From NCBI RefSeq assembly GCF_000745185.1, contig NZ_JQNJ01000001.1, positions 1,263,501-1,327,500 on the forward strand: a stretch of 64,000 bases of DNA. Direction: 5' to 3'. Shown here in pieces: positions 17,234 to 25,429 of the stretch. Source of the stretch: Muricauda sp. MAR_2010_75. GTDB taxonomy: Bacteria; Bacteroidota; Bacteroidia; Flavobacteriales; Flavobacteriaceae. Under the pieces are notes generated by a model. That model made no database searches. It saw only the letters and a list, made by a program, of their open reading frames with translations, and was not told where the DNA came from. A program made the translations under genes and the position numbers. How positions within the stretch are numbered: position 1 is the stretch's first letter; every line of letters begins with the position of its first letter.

Positions 17234-18220
17234 ATGAAAGTATTATTTATTGGAGGAACAGGAAATATTAGCACACCTTGTAGCCGTTTAGCCATTGAAA
17301 AAGGGATAGACTTATACCATTTGAACAGGGGTTTAACAGGTGTTGAAATTCCTAAGGTAAAAACTATTATTGGAGACATCAACAAGCCAGAAACATTATC
17401 AGAACTGAGTAGACATACATGGGACGCGGTGGTCAATTGGATTGTGTTCACACCGGAGGAAATGCAAAGGGATATTGAGCTTTTCAAGGGAAAAACAAAG
17501 CAATACATTTTTATTAGCTCGGCTTCTTGCTACCAAACACCCTTGAGCTATCCCATCATTACTGAGTCTACACCCATTCGCAACAATGTTTGGGAATACT
17601 CCAATAATAAAATTAAGTGTGAAGAATTGTTGATGAAAGCCTACCGCGAGCAGGATTTTCCATTTACCATTGTAAGACCTTCATTTACCTACGATACTAT
17701 CATTCCTATTGCCATTGGTGGGGTGAAAGAATATACCACGGCAGACCGAATTTTAAAAGGCCAGGAAATTATTATTCATGGTGATGGTACTTCGGTTTGG
17801 GTTACAACACATGCTGATGATTTTGCTGTGGGATTAGTTGGCTTGTTGGGACTTACCCAAGCTATAGGGCATACGTTTCATATCACTTCTGATGAAGTTT
17901 TAACTTGGAATTCCATTTATAAAATTTTGGCCGATAGTTTAGGCTGTGAGCTGAATGCAGTGCATATTACTTCCGATTTTATATGTAGTCTTGAGCCCGG
18001 TTTTACGGGCGATTTATTGGGAGATAAAACCGAAAGCGTCATTTTTGATAATACCAAAATCAAAACTTTTGTGCCAGAGTTTAAAGCAACTATCCCTTTC
18101 GCAACAGGTATCAAAAGAACTTTGGAATGGTTTCAGGAGTCGGAAGACAGAATGTTTGTGAATCAAGAAACCAATAAAAAAATTGATCATGTTTTAAAGT
18201 CATACCAAGCAAGGACTTAG
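17234..18220 (+). CDS. NAD-dependent epimerase/dehydratase family protein (extended SDR)
   Basis: The protein has 328 residues. The N-terminal KVLFIGGTGNISTP is a Rossmann dinucleotide loop. FISSASCYQ supplies the active-site Ser region and EYSNNKIKCEELL gives the Tyr-x3-Lys pair near residue 120. IVRPSFTYD and the later ITSDEVLTWNSIY follow the plan of sugar-nucleotide epimerases/reductases. The substrate is unknown. It lies between a GNAT/MATE remnant and a second copy of the GNAT 3' end, so it was inserted into an older GNAT-MATE neighbourhood. It is somewhat richer in AT than its neighbours, which fits transfer. Confidence 0.82.
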   Translation: MKVLFIGGTGNISTPCSRLAIEKGIDLYHLNRGLTGVEIPKVKTIIGDINKPETLSELSRHTWDAVVNWIVFTPEEMQRDIELFKGKTKQYIFISSASCYQTPLSYPIITESTPIRNNVWEYSNNKIKCEELLMKAYREQDFPFTIVRPSFTYDTIIPIAIGGVKEYTTADRILKGQEIIIHGDGTSVWVTTHADDFAVGLVGLLGLTQAIGHTFHITSDEVLTWNSIYKILADSLGCELNAVHITSDFICSLEPGFTGDLLGDKTESVIFDNTKIKTFVPEFKATIPFATGIKRTLEWFQESEDRMFVNQETNKKIDHVLKSYQART

Positions 18221-18263
18221 TTGTAAAATTGCTTACTTAAACAATTAGAAGCTTGGCGATATT

Positions 18264-18320
18264 TTCTTTCCCAAACAAAGTGAGCATCCTTTTCATTGTT
18301 ATGAATTAGTGCTGTAACTT
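18264..18320 (+). repeat. 57-bp direct repeat, copy 2 (GNAT 3' remnant)
   Basis: This is a perfect copy of 17087-17143 and includes the GNAT terminal codons and stop, but no GNAT gene precedes it. It sits ten bases before the MATE start codon and probably preserves the original GNAT-MATE junction. Confidence 0.9.
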
Positions 18321-18329
18321 GACCCCGAT

Positions 18330-19664
18330 TTGAGCACACACGTCAATTTTAGAAGCATTAACCAACTGGCTATTCCCGCTACCATTTCGGGAATTGCGGA
18401 ACCCCTGCTCTCCATTACCGATACAGCCATTGTGGGCAATATTCCGGTTGATGGATTGGAGTCTTTGGCTGCTGCCGGTATAGTAGGGTCCTTTTTATCC
18501 ATGCTCATTTGGGTTTTGGGCCAGACCCGAAGTGCCATTTCAGCAATCATCTCCCAATATCTAGGTGCTGGAAAACTGGATGAAGTAAAGAACCTGCCCG
18601 CTCAGGCCATTTTCTTTAATATTCTGTTGAGTGTCGTCATTTTGGTGTCCACTATTTTTATTGTTGAAGATATCTTTAAACTATTTGAAGCCTCAGGGAA
18701 AATACTGGACTATTGTATTTCGTATTATTCTATTCGGGTTTGGGGCTTTCCGTTGACGCTGTTCACTTTTGCTATTTTTGGAATTTTCAGGGGCTTACAG
18801 AACACCTTTTATCCCATGGTGATTGCCATGATTGGAGCAGGCTTAAATATTCTGCTCGATTTTATTCTAGTTTACGGTGTGGAAGGTTATATCCCTGCAA
18901 TGTATCTGGAAGGTGCAGCATGGGCCAGCTTGATCGCACAAGGCACTATGGCCGTTCTAGCACTGATTCTACTTCTGAAAAAAACTGAAATCAGCATGAA
19001 ACTGGTCTTCCCGCTCAACAAAGAAATCAAAAGATTGATTTTGATGAGCCTGAATTTGTTTGTCCGTACTGCCGCCCTCAATGCCGCTTTAATGCTTGCG
19101 GTTCGAGAAGCTACCATACTAGGGGATCGTTTTATCGGAGCGCATACCATTGCGGTCAACCTATGGTTATTTGCCGCCTTTTTTATTGATGGCTATGCTG
19201 CAGCCGGGAATAGTATGGGGGGTAGACTTTTGGGTGCTTCAGACTATAACGGCCTGTGGAAATTGGCCAAGACGATATTCAAATACGGAATGGTCGTAAG
19301 TTTAATCTTGATGCTTTCAGGTTTCATTTTCTATAGGCCCATTGGCCGACTTTTTTCAAATGAGACAATTGTGCTCCAAACATTTTACAGTATTTTCTAC
19401 ATTGTAATTCTAGGACTTCCCATGAACACCATCGCCTTTATCTTTGACGGACTCTTTAAGGGTCTGGGTGAAATGAAATATTTGAGGAATGTATTGCTTT
19501 CAGCGACATTTTTGGGCTTTATCCCCGTCTTATATCTAGGGAAGTTTTTGGGTTGGGGGTTCTATGCCATTTGGATTGCCTTTGTGGTCTGGATGATGAT
19601 TCGCGGATTTGCCCTGGTTTGGAAATTTAGACAAAAGTTCAGGCCCTTGGTACAAAACGCTTAA
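18330..19664 (+). CDS. MATE family efflux transporter
   Basis: This 444-residue polytopic membrane protein has about 12 hydrophobic segments. The opening INQLAIPATISGIAEPLLSITDTAIVG is the MATE signature region, with the related IGAGLNILLDFILVYG in the middle. It is expected to export organic cations or drugs by a Na+ or H+ gradient. The start is TTG at 18330, supported by the parallel STQVNFKSI coding in the remnant at 17153. Because the region upstream is a repeat copy, its native promoter may have been displaced by the epimerase insertion. Confidence 0.88.
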   Translation: MSTHVNFRSINQLAIPATISGIAEPLLSITDTAIVGNIPVDGLESLAAAGIVGSFLSMLIWVLGQTRSAISAIISQYLGAGKLDEVKNLPAQAIFFNILLSVVILVSTIFIVEDIFKLFEASGKILDYCISYYSIRVWGFPLTLFTFAIFGIFRGLQNTFYPMVIAMIGAGLNILLDFILVYGVEGYIPAMYLEGAAWASLIAQGTMAVLALILLLKKTEISMKLVFPLNKEIKRLILMSLNLFVRTAALNAALMLAVREATILGDRFIGAHTIAVNLWLFAAFFIDGYAAAGNSMGGRLLGASDYNGLWKLAKTIFKYGMVVSLILMLSGFIFYRPIGRLFSNETIVLQTFYSIFYIVILGLPMNTIAFIFDGLFKGLGEMKYLRNVLLSATFLGFIPVLYLGKFLGWGFYAIWIAFVVWMMIRGFALVWKFRQKFRPLVQNA

Positions 19665-19698
19665 TTTAGTGCTGGAAAATAGCATGTTCAAGCACTGG

Positions 19699-19754
19699 CA
19701 ACTGACAACTGACAACTGACAACTGATAACTGATAACTGATAACTGATAACTGA
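19699..19754 (+). repeat. Heptamer tandem repeat, 4 x CAACTGA plus 4 x TAACTGA
   Basis: Eight perfect 7-bp units run without interruption and end five bases before the enoyl-CoA hydratase start codon. The first four are CAACTGA and the last four TAACTGA. It fills most of the 95-base gap after the MATE gene and so lies in the hydratase leader or promoter. Changes in unit number could alter expression; that is inference. Confidence 0.93.
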
Positions 19755-19759
19755 AATTA

Positions 19760-20527
19760 ATGTCCACACATAGAGCCAACGGAAGTTTGTATACCAAAAT
19801 CAACAACGGAGTTGCTGCGGTGGAATTCGGTCATCCGGCCAGTAATTCTTTTGTGTCCGAACTTTTAGGCCGTTTGGCCAATGAGTTTGCCAAGCTTTCG
19901 GATAACGATTCCGTTTCCTTGATTGTATTGAAATCTGAGGGAGATCGCGCTTTCTGTGCCGGGGCTTCTTTTGATGAATTGGTGGCCATTTCAAACTTGG
20001 AAGAGGGAAAGGCTTTCTTCAGTGGATTTGCCCATGTCATCAATGCCATGCGTAAATGCAAAAAACCAATTGTTGGGCGTGTTCAGGGCAAGGCCGTTGG
20101 GGGTGGTGTTGGCTTGGCCGCTGCTTGCGATTACGTATATGCCACAGTTGATGCTGCCATCAAATTATCAGAAATTTCAATCGGTATTGGTCCCTTTGTC
20201 ATTGCCCCGGCCGTGGAACGAAAAATGGGAAAAGCCGCTTTAGCCGAACTCTCATTATCCCCAACCGAATGGAAAAATGCCTATTGGGCCAAAGAAAAAG
20301 GATTGTTTGCCAAAGTATTTGACTCCATTTCTAAAATGGACAAAGAGTTGGAATTCCATGTGCAACGATTGGCTTCCTACAACCCAAATGCCTTGGCCGA
20401 AATGAAACGTGTGCTTTGGGAAGGCACTGACCATTGGGATGAATTGCTCGCCCAACGAGCAGAATCTTCCGGTAAGTTGGCCCTTTCCCCAGAAACCAAA
20501 GCCGCCCTGGAAAAGTTTAAAAAATAA
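19760..20527 (+). CDS. Enoyl-CoA hydratase/isomerase family protein
   Basis: The 255-residue crotonase-fold protein has the oxyanion-hole segments AFCAGASFDEL at about residues 65-75 and GKAVGGGVGLAAACDY near 108-123. LSEISIGIGPF places one likely catalytic Glu. It should hydrate or isomerise a CoA thioester; beta-oxidation, leucine and phenylacetate pathway enzymes all look like this, so the substrate is open. No pathway genes are adjacent. The ATG follows a heptamer repeat by five bases. Confidence 0.85.
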   Translation: MSTHRANGSLYTKINNGVAAVEFGHPASNSFVSELLGRLANEFAKLSDNDSVSLIVLKSEGDRAFCAGASFDELVAISNLEEGKAFFSGFAHVINAMRKCKKPIVGRVQGKAVGGGVGLAAACDYVYATVDAAIKLSEISIGIGPFVIAPAVERKMGKAALAELSLSPTEWKNAYWAKEKGLFAKVFDSISKMDKELEFHVQRLASYNPNALAEMKRVLWEGTDHWDELLAQRAESSGKLALSPETKAALEKFKK

Positions 20528-20535
20528 AAGAAATT

Positions 20536-20628
20536 ATGACTGATTTATTGTTCCCCATATTGGCTCTTTTCGTAATTGTGGTTTATGTAATCAATCGGAT
20601 AAGAAGCAACCGACGTTTTAAAAAGTAA
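20536..20628 (+). CDS. Small 30-residue membrane protein
   Basis: The frame reads MTDLLFPILALFVIVVYVIN followed by a basic tail RIRSNRRFKK. It has a single hydrophobic helix with positive-inside orientation, starting eight bases after the hydratase stop. A purine-rich AAAAGAAATT precedes the ATG. It is too short for family assignment, but the composition is that of a real single-span miniprotein rather than chance. Confidence 0.55.
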   Translation: MTDLLFPILALFVIVVYVINRIRSNRRFKK

Positions 20629-20630
20629 AT

Positions 20631-20658
20631 TATATAAAATATATATTTTATATATTTG
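20631..20658 (+). promoter_or_regulatory. Promoter with 24-bp palindromic operator of toxin-antitoxin operon
   Basis: Bases 20631-20654 are a perfect 24-bp AT-only palindrome (TATATAAAATAT and its mirror). It overlaps a consensus -7 box, TATATTTG, at 20651-20658. The antitoxin ATG is 29 bases further on. This is the layout of an autoregulated type II toxin-antitoxin promoter in which the antitoxin or complex covers the -7 element. Confidence 0.7.
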
Positions 20659-20687
20659 CTGATGTAATCTTTGAAAAGTCAAGCCTT

Positions 20688-20948
20688 ATGGAGCATGTAA
20701 AAAAGCTTATCGAAGTCGATAAGTCACTTGTAGTAAAATTAAAAATGCTTTCCGCCTTTGAAAATTTGAGCGTTAAGGCCTTGATGGAAAAGGCTGTTGT
20801 TGAGTACGTTAAGAACAAAGAGCTGGAGCGTTTTAAAAGTCTTTCTGAGGAGGAAAAAGAGGATCTTGGACTTCTCCTCTTAATGCAACAAGCAGACAAA
20901 GAAGACTTTTCAAGCGAAGATGAGATCTTTAAAATTCTGGATGAATGA
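20688..20948 (+). CDS. Antitoxin of a RelE/ParE-type module
   Basis: This 86-residue protein has an N-terminal part (KKLIEVDKSLVVKLKMLSAF and SVKALMEKAVVEYV) that looks like a ribbon-helix-helix DNA-binding unit: one strand and two helices. The acidic C-terminus (KEDFSSEDEIFKILDE) is the usual type of toxin-binding tail. The last four bases, ATGA, overlap the toxin start. The exact antitoxin family is not recognised. Confidence 0.78.
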   Translation: MEHVKKLIEVDKSLVVKLKMLSAFENLSVKALMEKAVVEYVKNKELERFKSLSEEEKEDLGLLLLMQQADKEDFSSEDEIFKILDE

Positions 20949-21211
20949 AAGTCAAATATCATAAATCCTTTGAAAAAGATTTAAGAAAGATTAATGATAA
21001 AAAGACAAAACAGAAATTAAAGCAAATCATTCTCCAAATGAAAGAAGCCATCGTTTTGGATGAGCTAAAATCTGTCAAAAAAATGGCCGGACATCCAAAC
21101 GCTTTCAGAATAAGAATAGGCCCTTATCGCCTAGGTTTTTATTACGAAAACAATACCTTGCTATTGTCTCGTTTTGTAAAGCGAAATGATATCTACAAAC
21201 TTTTTCCTTAG
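20945..21211 (+). CDS. RelE/ParE superfamily toxin
   Basis: The 88 residues follow the RelE fold: KVKYHKSFEKDLRKI at the N-terminus, a basic helix pair, then MAGHPNAFRIRIGPYRLGFYYE and a C-terminal LLSRFVKRNDIYKLFP. The GPYRLGF and RNDIYK segments match those of mRNA interferase RelE-like toxins. It probably cleaves mRNA on the ribosome; gyrase inhibition (ParE) cannot be excluded. The ATGA overlap with the antitoxin indicates coupling. Confidence 0.85.
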   Translation: MKVKYHKSFEKDLRKINDKKTKQKLKQIILQMKEAIVLDELKSVKKMAGHPNAFRIRIGPYRLGFYYENNTLLLSRFVKRNDIYKLFP

Positions 21212-21217
21212 ACCAAT

Positions 21218-21985
21218 TTGAAAAATATCACCCTTCCAAAAAGCAAAAAAGTCTATTTCGCTAGCGATAACCACCTTGGTGCGCCCACCAGAAAAGACAG
21301 TTTGTCTCGAGAAAAGAAGTTCGTGGCCTGGTTGGACAGCATTAAGCACGATGCCCATGCCATTTTTTTAATGGGTGACCTTTTCGATTTTTGGTTCGAA
21401 TACAAAACTGTGGTTCCCAAAGGTTTTACCCGTACGCTGGGCAAATTGGCCGAACTTTCAGACATGGGCATACAAATCACCTATTTTGTGGGCAACCATG
21501 ACCTTTGGATGAATGGTTATTTTGAAGAAGAACTCAACATCCCAGTCTACCACAAACCGCAACAGTTTTTAATTAACGATACTTCTTTTTTTATTGGTCA
21601 TGGTGATGGTTTGGGCCCACACGACAAGGGCTTTAAACGCATGAAAAAAGTCTTTACCAACCCTGTGGCACAATGGTTCTTTAAGTGGCTGCACCCCGAT
21701 TTGGGGGTTCGCTTGGGACAACATCTTTCTGTGAACAACCGGATTATTTCTGGTGAGGCCGATGCTAAATTCTTGGGTGAAGACAAGGAGTGGCTGATTC
21801 TTTACGCAAAGCGAAAGCTGGAACAACAGCATTATGACCATTTTATTTTCGGCCACCGACACCTTCCGATGGAAATAAAACTCAACCAAAAATCCAGCTA
21901 CACCAATTTAGGGGATTGGATCAATTATTTTACCTATGCCGTTTTTGATGGTGAAAATTTAAGTCTGGAAAAGCTCGAAATTTAA
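21218..21985 (+). CDS. lpxH: UDP-2,3-diacylglucosamine diphosphatase (LpxH-type metallophosphoesterase)
   Basis: The 255-residue protein has the full calcineurin-like metal set: SDNHLG (D-x-H, with Asn after Asp), GDLFDFWFEY, VGNHDLWMNGYF, GHGDGLGP and FGHRHLP. GDLFDFWFEY and the GHGDGLGPHDKG segment are typical of LpxH, which removes UMP from UDP-diacylglucosamine to give lipid X in lipid A synthesis, at the inner face of the membrane. The start is TTG at 21218, seven bases after the toxin stop. The 3' end overlaps the convergent MFS gene by four bases. Confidence 0.88.
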   Translation: MKNITLPKSKKVYFASDNHLGAPTRKDSLSREKKFVAWLDSIKHDAHAIFLMGDLFDFWFEYKTVVPKGFTRTLGKLAELSDMGIQITYFVGNHDLWMNGYFEEELNIPVYHKPQQFLINDTSFFIGHGDGLGPHDKGFKRMKKVFTNPVAQWFFKWLHPDLGVRLGQHLSVNNRIISGEADAKFLGEDKEWLILYAKRKLEQQHYDHFIFGHRHLPMEIKLNQKSSYTNLGDWINYFTYAVFDGENLSLEKLEI

Positions 21986-23238
21986 TCCTTTTCGTGCTCA
22001 TCAATATCCTTTTGAAGGTCTAATTTTCTAAAGGTTGGTGACGCAATGGCCGTTGCACCTGCAGTGAGCAAGGTCATGCATCCGCCAAAAACCACAGCAG
22101 TAACTGTTCCCATGAGTTTTGCAGTTACTCCACTCTCAAACGCCCCCAACTCATTGGAAGAGCCCACAAACATGGAGTTTACAGAGGCTACCCGACCCCT
22201 CATATTGTCCGGTGTCTTCAGTTGTAAAATGGTCTGCCTGATAATCATGGAAACTCCGTCCACAGCACCACTTAGAAACAAAGCAATCACAGACAACCAG
22301 AAGAGTTCCGAAAGTCCAAACACTATAATGCAAATCCCAAAAGCAAACACCGCCATCAACAGTTTTTTACCTGCATTTTTATGTAATGGGAATCGTGTAG
22401 AGCCCAACATGGTTATCGATGCTCCAACGGCTGGCGCCGCTCGCAAAATCCCAAATCCTTCCGCTCCTACATGTAAAATATCTTGGGCATAAACGGGCAA
22501 TAACGCTACGGCACCTCCAAAGAGAACCGCTACCATATCCAAAGTCAAAGCACCAAAAATGGCCTTGTTTCCAAAAACAAAATGCAACCCATCCCTTAAA
22601 CTCTTCATAACCGGTTCCCCAAGTTTAGGATTCATGATGGGCTTTTTGGGTATCTGTAACAGAAACAGCAATGCCATCAAAGAGAAGCCAAAAATGACAC
22701 ACATGCTCCAATGTACGCCTATCCAACTAATGGAAAATCCGGCCAAGGCCGGACCCAAAACTGAAGCCAATTGCCATGTGGAACTGCTCCAGGTGGCCGC
22801 ATTGGGATAAATTTTCTTCGGTACGATCAATGCTATTAATGAAAAAATAGTGGGGGCCAAAAACGAGCGCACCAATCCTCCCATAAAGACCAAGGCGTAA
22901 ATGGAATATAGTATGGTCCTGGAATCCCAGGTGTCTTGCAAGCCTGGCCAACTTAAAAGAAAAAGACCCAAACTGATTACCGAAAACCCGGCAATGCAGG
23001 TGACGAGCAGATTTCTTTTCTCCCGCTGGTCTACAATATGCCCTGCAAACAAGGCCATACCAACTGCGGGAATAACCTCCATAAGTCCAATAATTCCCAA
23101 TGACAATGGATCCTTGGTTAAAGAATACACCTGCCACTCAATAACAATGAATTGCATGGACCAAGCAAAGACCATGGCAAAACGTACCAGTAAAAAAATG
23201 TTGAACTCCCTATAGCGGAGTGCAGCGTATGGGTCCAT
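21982..23238 (-). CDS. MFS transporter (EntS-like DHA3 type)
   Basis: This 418-residue membrane protein has about 12 hydrophobic segments. It begins YAALRYREFNIFLLVRFAMVFAWSMQF, as in the DHA3/EntS group, and has the loop GHIVDQREKRNLLV after helix 2 in place of the classical MFS motif. The likely role is export of a drug or siderophore, but the substrate is unknown. It starts six bases after the recJ stop, so it is probably the second gene of a recJ operon. Confidence 0.85.
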   Translation of the reverse strand: MDPYAALRYREFNIFLLVRFAMVFAWSMQFIVIEWQVYSLTKDPLSLGIIGLMEVIPAVGMALFAGHIVDQREKRNLLVTCIAGFSVISLGLFLLSWPGLQDTWDSRTILYSIYALVFMGGLVRSFLAPTIFSLIALIVPKKIYPNAATWSSSTWQLASVLGPALAGFSISWIGVHWSMCVIFGFSLMALLFLLQIPKKPIMNPKLGEPVMKSLRDGLHFVFGNKAIFGALTLDMVAVLFGGAVALLPVYAQDILHVGAEGFGILRAAPAVGASITMLGSTRFPLHKNAGKKLLMAVFAFGICIIVFGLSELFWLSVIALFLSGAVDGVSMIIRQTILQLKTPDNMRGRVASVNSMFVGSSNELGAFESGVTAKLMGTVTAVVFGGCMTLLTAGATAIASPTFRKLDLQKDIDEHEKD

Positions 23239-23244
23239 AAATGT

Positions 23245-24933
23245 CTAGCGAATGTCTCTTAATTTCAGTTGAAGGCTCACCGTTCCGTTCCATTCATTTT
23301 CGTCCAACGAAAATACGGCATCAAAAAGATTCTTATTCGCAACCAGACCCAATTTATTTCCCAAATTAAAGCCAATGGCCCCAATGGGGGCAGAACCCTT
23401 CTGCGTGACGGATGCCTTCAAGTGTTTTTCATCCTCACCTACACCTCTTGCGTAGCCGGTGTCCTGTAAACCTTCGGCCATAAAAACTGGCGTCATGTTG
23501 CCCGGGCCAAAAGGAGCAAACTGTTTTAAAATGCGCATTAATTTTGGGGTGATTTGATTGAGTTCCAACTGGGCATCAATAGAAATTTCAGGTTGCAATA
23601 AATGGGGGTCGATGGTCTCTGATACCACTTTTTCAAATTGTTGTTTGAAGGTTTGGTATTGTTCTTCCAAAAGGGTAAGCCCCGCCGCGTACATATGTCC
23701 GCCAAATTGCTCAATACAATCGGAACAACCTTCCAAGGCGTTATAAATATCAAACCCTTTTACAGATCGGGCCGAAGCGGATAACTTATCCCCGCTTTTG
23801 GTAAAGACCAAAGTTGGTCTGTAATAGGTTTCGGTAAGACGTGAGGCGACAATACCAATGACCCCTTTATGCCAATTTTCATTATACACTACCGAAGTGA
23901 ACCGATTTTCTTCAGCGTTTTCTTGAATCTGTAACAAGGCTGCTTCCGTAGTTTCTTGATCTAAGTTTCTTCGCTCCGCATTGAAGGACTCAATCTCTTG
24001 CGCATACTCTTGGGCCCTACTGAAATTGGTTTCTGTGAGCAATACCACAGCATGCTGGCCATGTTTCATCCGCCCTGCAGCATTGATTCGTGGGGCAATG
24101 ATAAAAACTATATCCGTGATGGTTAGAGTCCTCTTTTTGACTTGATCAATTAAAGCCTGAATCCCAATTCTGGGACTTGCATTGATGACCTGTAGGCCAA
24201 AATGCGCCAAAATGCGGTTTTCTCCAGTGATAGGTACGATGTCTGCCGCAATGGCCGTTGCCACCAAATCCAAATAGGGAATGAGGTCTTCCACAGTTTT
24301 TCCCTCTCGTGAGGCCAGTGCTTGAATCAATTTGAATCCAACCCCACATCCACAGAGCTCTTTGTAGGGATATGCACAATCTTCTTGTTTTGGGTCGAGA
24401 ATGGCAACAGCTTCAGGAAGTTTATTGCCAGGTCTGTGGTGATCGCAAATGATAAAATCGATGCCCTTCTTCGCAGCATATGTTACTTTATCAATGGCCT
24501 TGATTCCACAGTCCAAAGCAATGATCAAGGAGATGTCATTATCCTCAGCAAAATCGATGCCTTGAAAAGAAACGCCATATCCTTCTTCGTACCTATCCGG
24601 GATATAGGTGGCCACATTGGGATAGCTGTCCTGCAAGAACGAAGCCACCAAAGCCACGGAGGTGGTTCCATCCACATCATAATCGCCATACACCAATATG
24701 TTTTCCTGATTTTTGATGGCTTGTTCAATCCGCTCCACCGCCTTTTGCATGTCTTTCATTAAAAAAGGATCGTGCAGATGGTCCAGTTCTGGCCGGAAAA
24801 AAAGTTTGGCCTCGTCATAATTATGAATGCCCCGTTGCAGGAGCAAGTGTGCCACTAAATCATCAACATTCAATTCCTTTGAAAGTTGGCTGATGGCTTC
24901 TTGTGTAGGTTTGGGTTTTAGGGTCCAACGCAT
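23245..24933 (-). CDS. recJ: Single-stranded-DNA-specific exonuclease RecJ
   Basis: The 562-residue protein has the DHH phosphoesterase motifs: ILVYGDYDVDGTTSVAL at about residues 79-95 and FIICDHHRPG near 155. The DHHA1 part includes SVKGFDIYNAL and FGGHMYAAGLTL around residue 395-425, followed by an OB-like C-terminal domain. It degrades 5' single-stranded DNA in recombination and mismatch repair. The length is normal and the base composition ordinary. Confidence 0.93.
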   Translation of the reverse strand: MRWTLKPKPTQEAISQLSKELNVDDLVAHLLLQRGIHNYDEAKLFFRPELDHLHDPFLMKDMQKAVERIEQAIKNQENILVYGDYDVDGTTSVALVASFLQDSYPNVATYIPDRYEEGYGVSFQGIDFAEDNDISLIIALDCGIKAIDKVTYAAKKGIDFIICDHHRPGNKLPEAVAILDPKQEDCAYPYKELCGCGVGFKLIQALASREGKTVEDLIPYLDLVATAIAADIVPITGENRILAHFGLQVINASPRIGIQALIDQVKKRTLTITDIVFIIAPRINAAGRMKHGQHAVVLLTETNFSRAQEYAQEIESFNAERRNLDQETTEAALLQIQENAEENRFTSVVYNENWHKGVIGIVASRLTETYYRPTLVFTKSGDKLSASARSVKGFDIYNALEGCSDCIEQFGGHMYAAGLTLLEEQYQTFKQQFEKVVSETIDPHLLQPEISIDAQLELNQITPKLMRILKQFAPFGPGNMTPVFMAEGLQDTGYARGVGEDEKHLKASVTQKGSAPIGAIGFNLGNKLGLVANKNLFDAVFSLDENEWNGTVSLQLKLRDIR

Positions 24934-24945
24934 TGTTCTTAAAGT

Positions 24946-24970
24946 TCAAGTGTAAAATTCAAGCTCAAGA
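24946..24970 (+). repeat. Inverted repeat, left arm flanking four-helix-bundle gene
   Basis: This 25-base arm begins TCAAGTGTAAAATTCAAGC. Its reverse complement matches 25430-25454 at 22 of 25 positions. The pair brackets the four-helix-bundle gene and makes a 509-bp unit. Confidence 0.7.
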
Positions 24971-24982
24971 TAAAATTTGGAA

Positions 24983-25333
24983 TTACTTCTTGTTTTTGAT
25001 TATTGTAGCAGTGATTTTGATCAATTGTTCAACTTCATCCAGTAAACTTATTCGCAATTCTTTGTTACCATACTCTATTCTATTCAAAATATTTAGGTTT
25101 ACCCTTGATTCTTTCAATTCCCTTAATGATATGGTGGCCCTGTGTACATAATCTTTATCTGTATTTGTTCCTTGGGCCTCACCAAAATTCAAAGCGGCTC
25201 CACCTGCAGAGCGAAGCAATTGATTTCCGTAATATTGACCTGTAAAATCGTTGGATAAATCTTGGCAAAAGGAAGCAATACTGGCTGCCAAATCAACAAA
25301 CCTTTCCTCTAAATCAAACTTTTTCTGTGTCAT
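24983..25333 (-). CDS. Four-helix-bundle protein (23S rRNA intervening-sequence type)
   Basis: The protein has 116 residues, starting MTQKKFDLEERFVDLAAS. The order of LRSAGGAALNFGEAQGTN, a central RATISLRELKESRVNLNIL helix and a final DEVEQLIKITATII helix is that of the four-helix-bundle family first seen as ORFs within 23S rRNA intervening sequences. The family has no known biochemical function. The gene is not in rRNA here. It lies alone between recJ and an OsmC gene, within a pair of 25-base inverted repeats. Confidence 0.85.
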   Translation of the reverse strand: MTQKKFDLEERFVDLAASIASFCQDLSNDFTGQYYGNQLLRSAGGAALNFGEAQGTNTDKDYVHRATISLRELKESRVNLNILNRIEYGNKELRISLLDEVEQLIKITATIIKNKK

Positions 25334-25429
25334 AAACCATTTTGATATGATTTTGAGGTTGACCCAATAAATATAAACGATTTACCTGAATTTGAGTTTT
25401 GTATTAAAACTTTATGCTTGTTCCTGAGC

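Noticed and set aside
17234..18220. Complete integrative element or insertion sequence carrying the epimerase
   Set aside because: There is no transposase or integrase, and the flanking repeats are gene fragments of GNAT and MATE, which points to homologous recombination.
19699..19754. CRISPR array
   Set aside because: The units are seven bases and contiguous without spacers; there are no cas genes. It is a simple tandem repeat.
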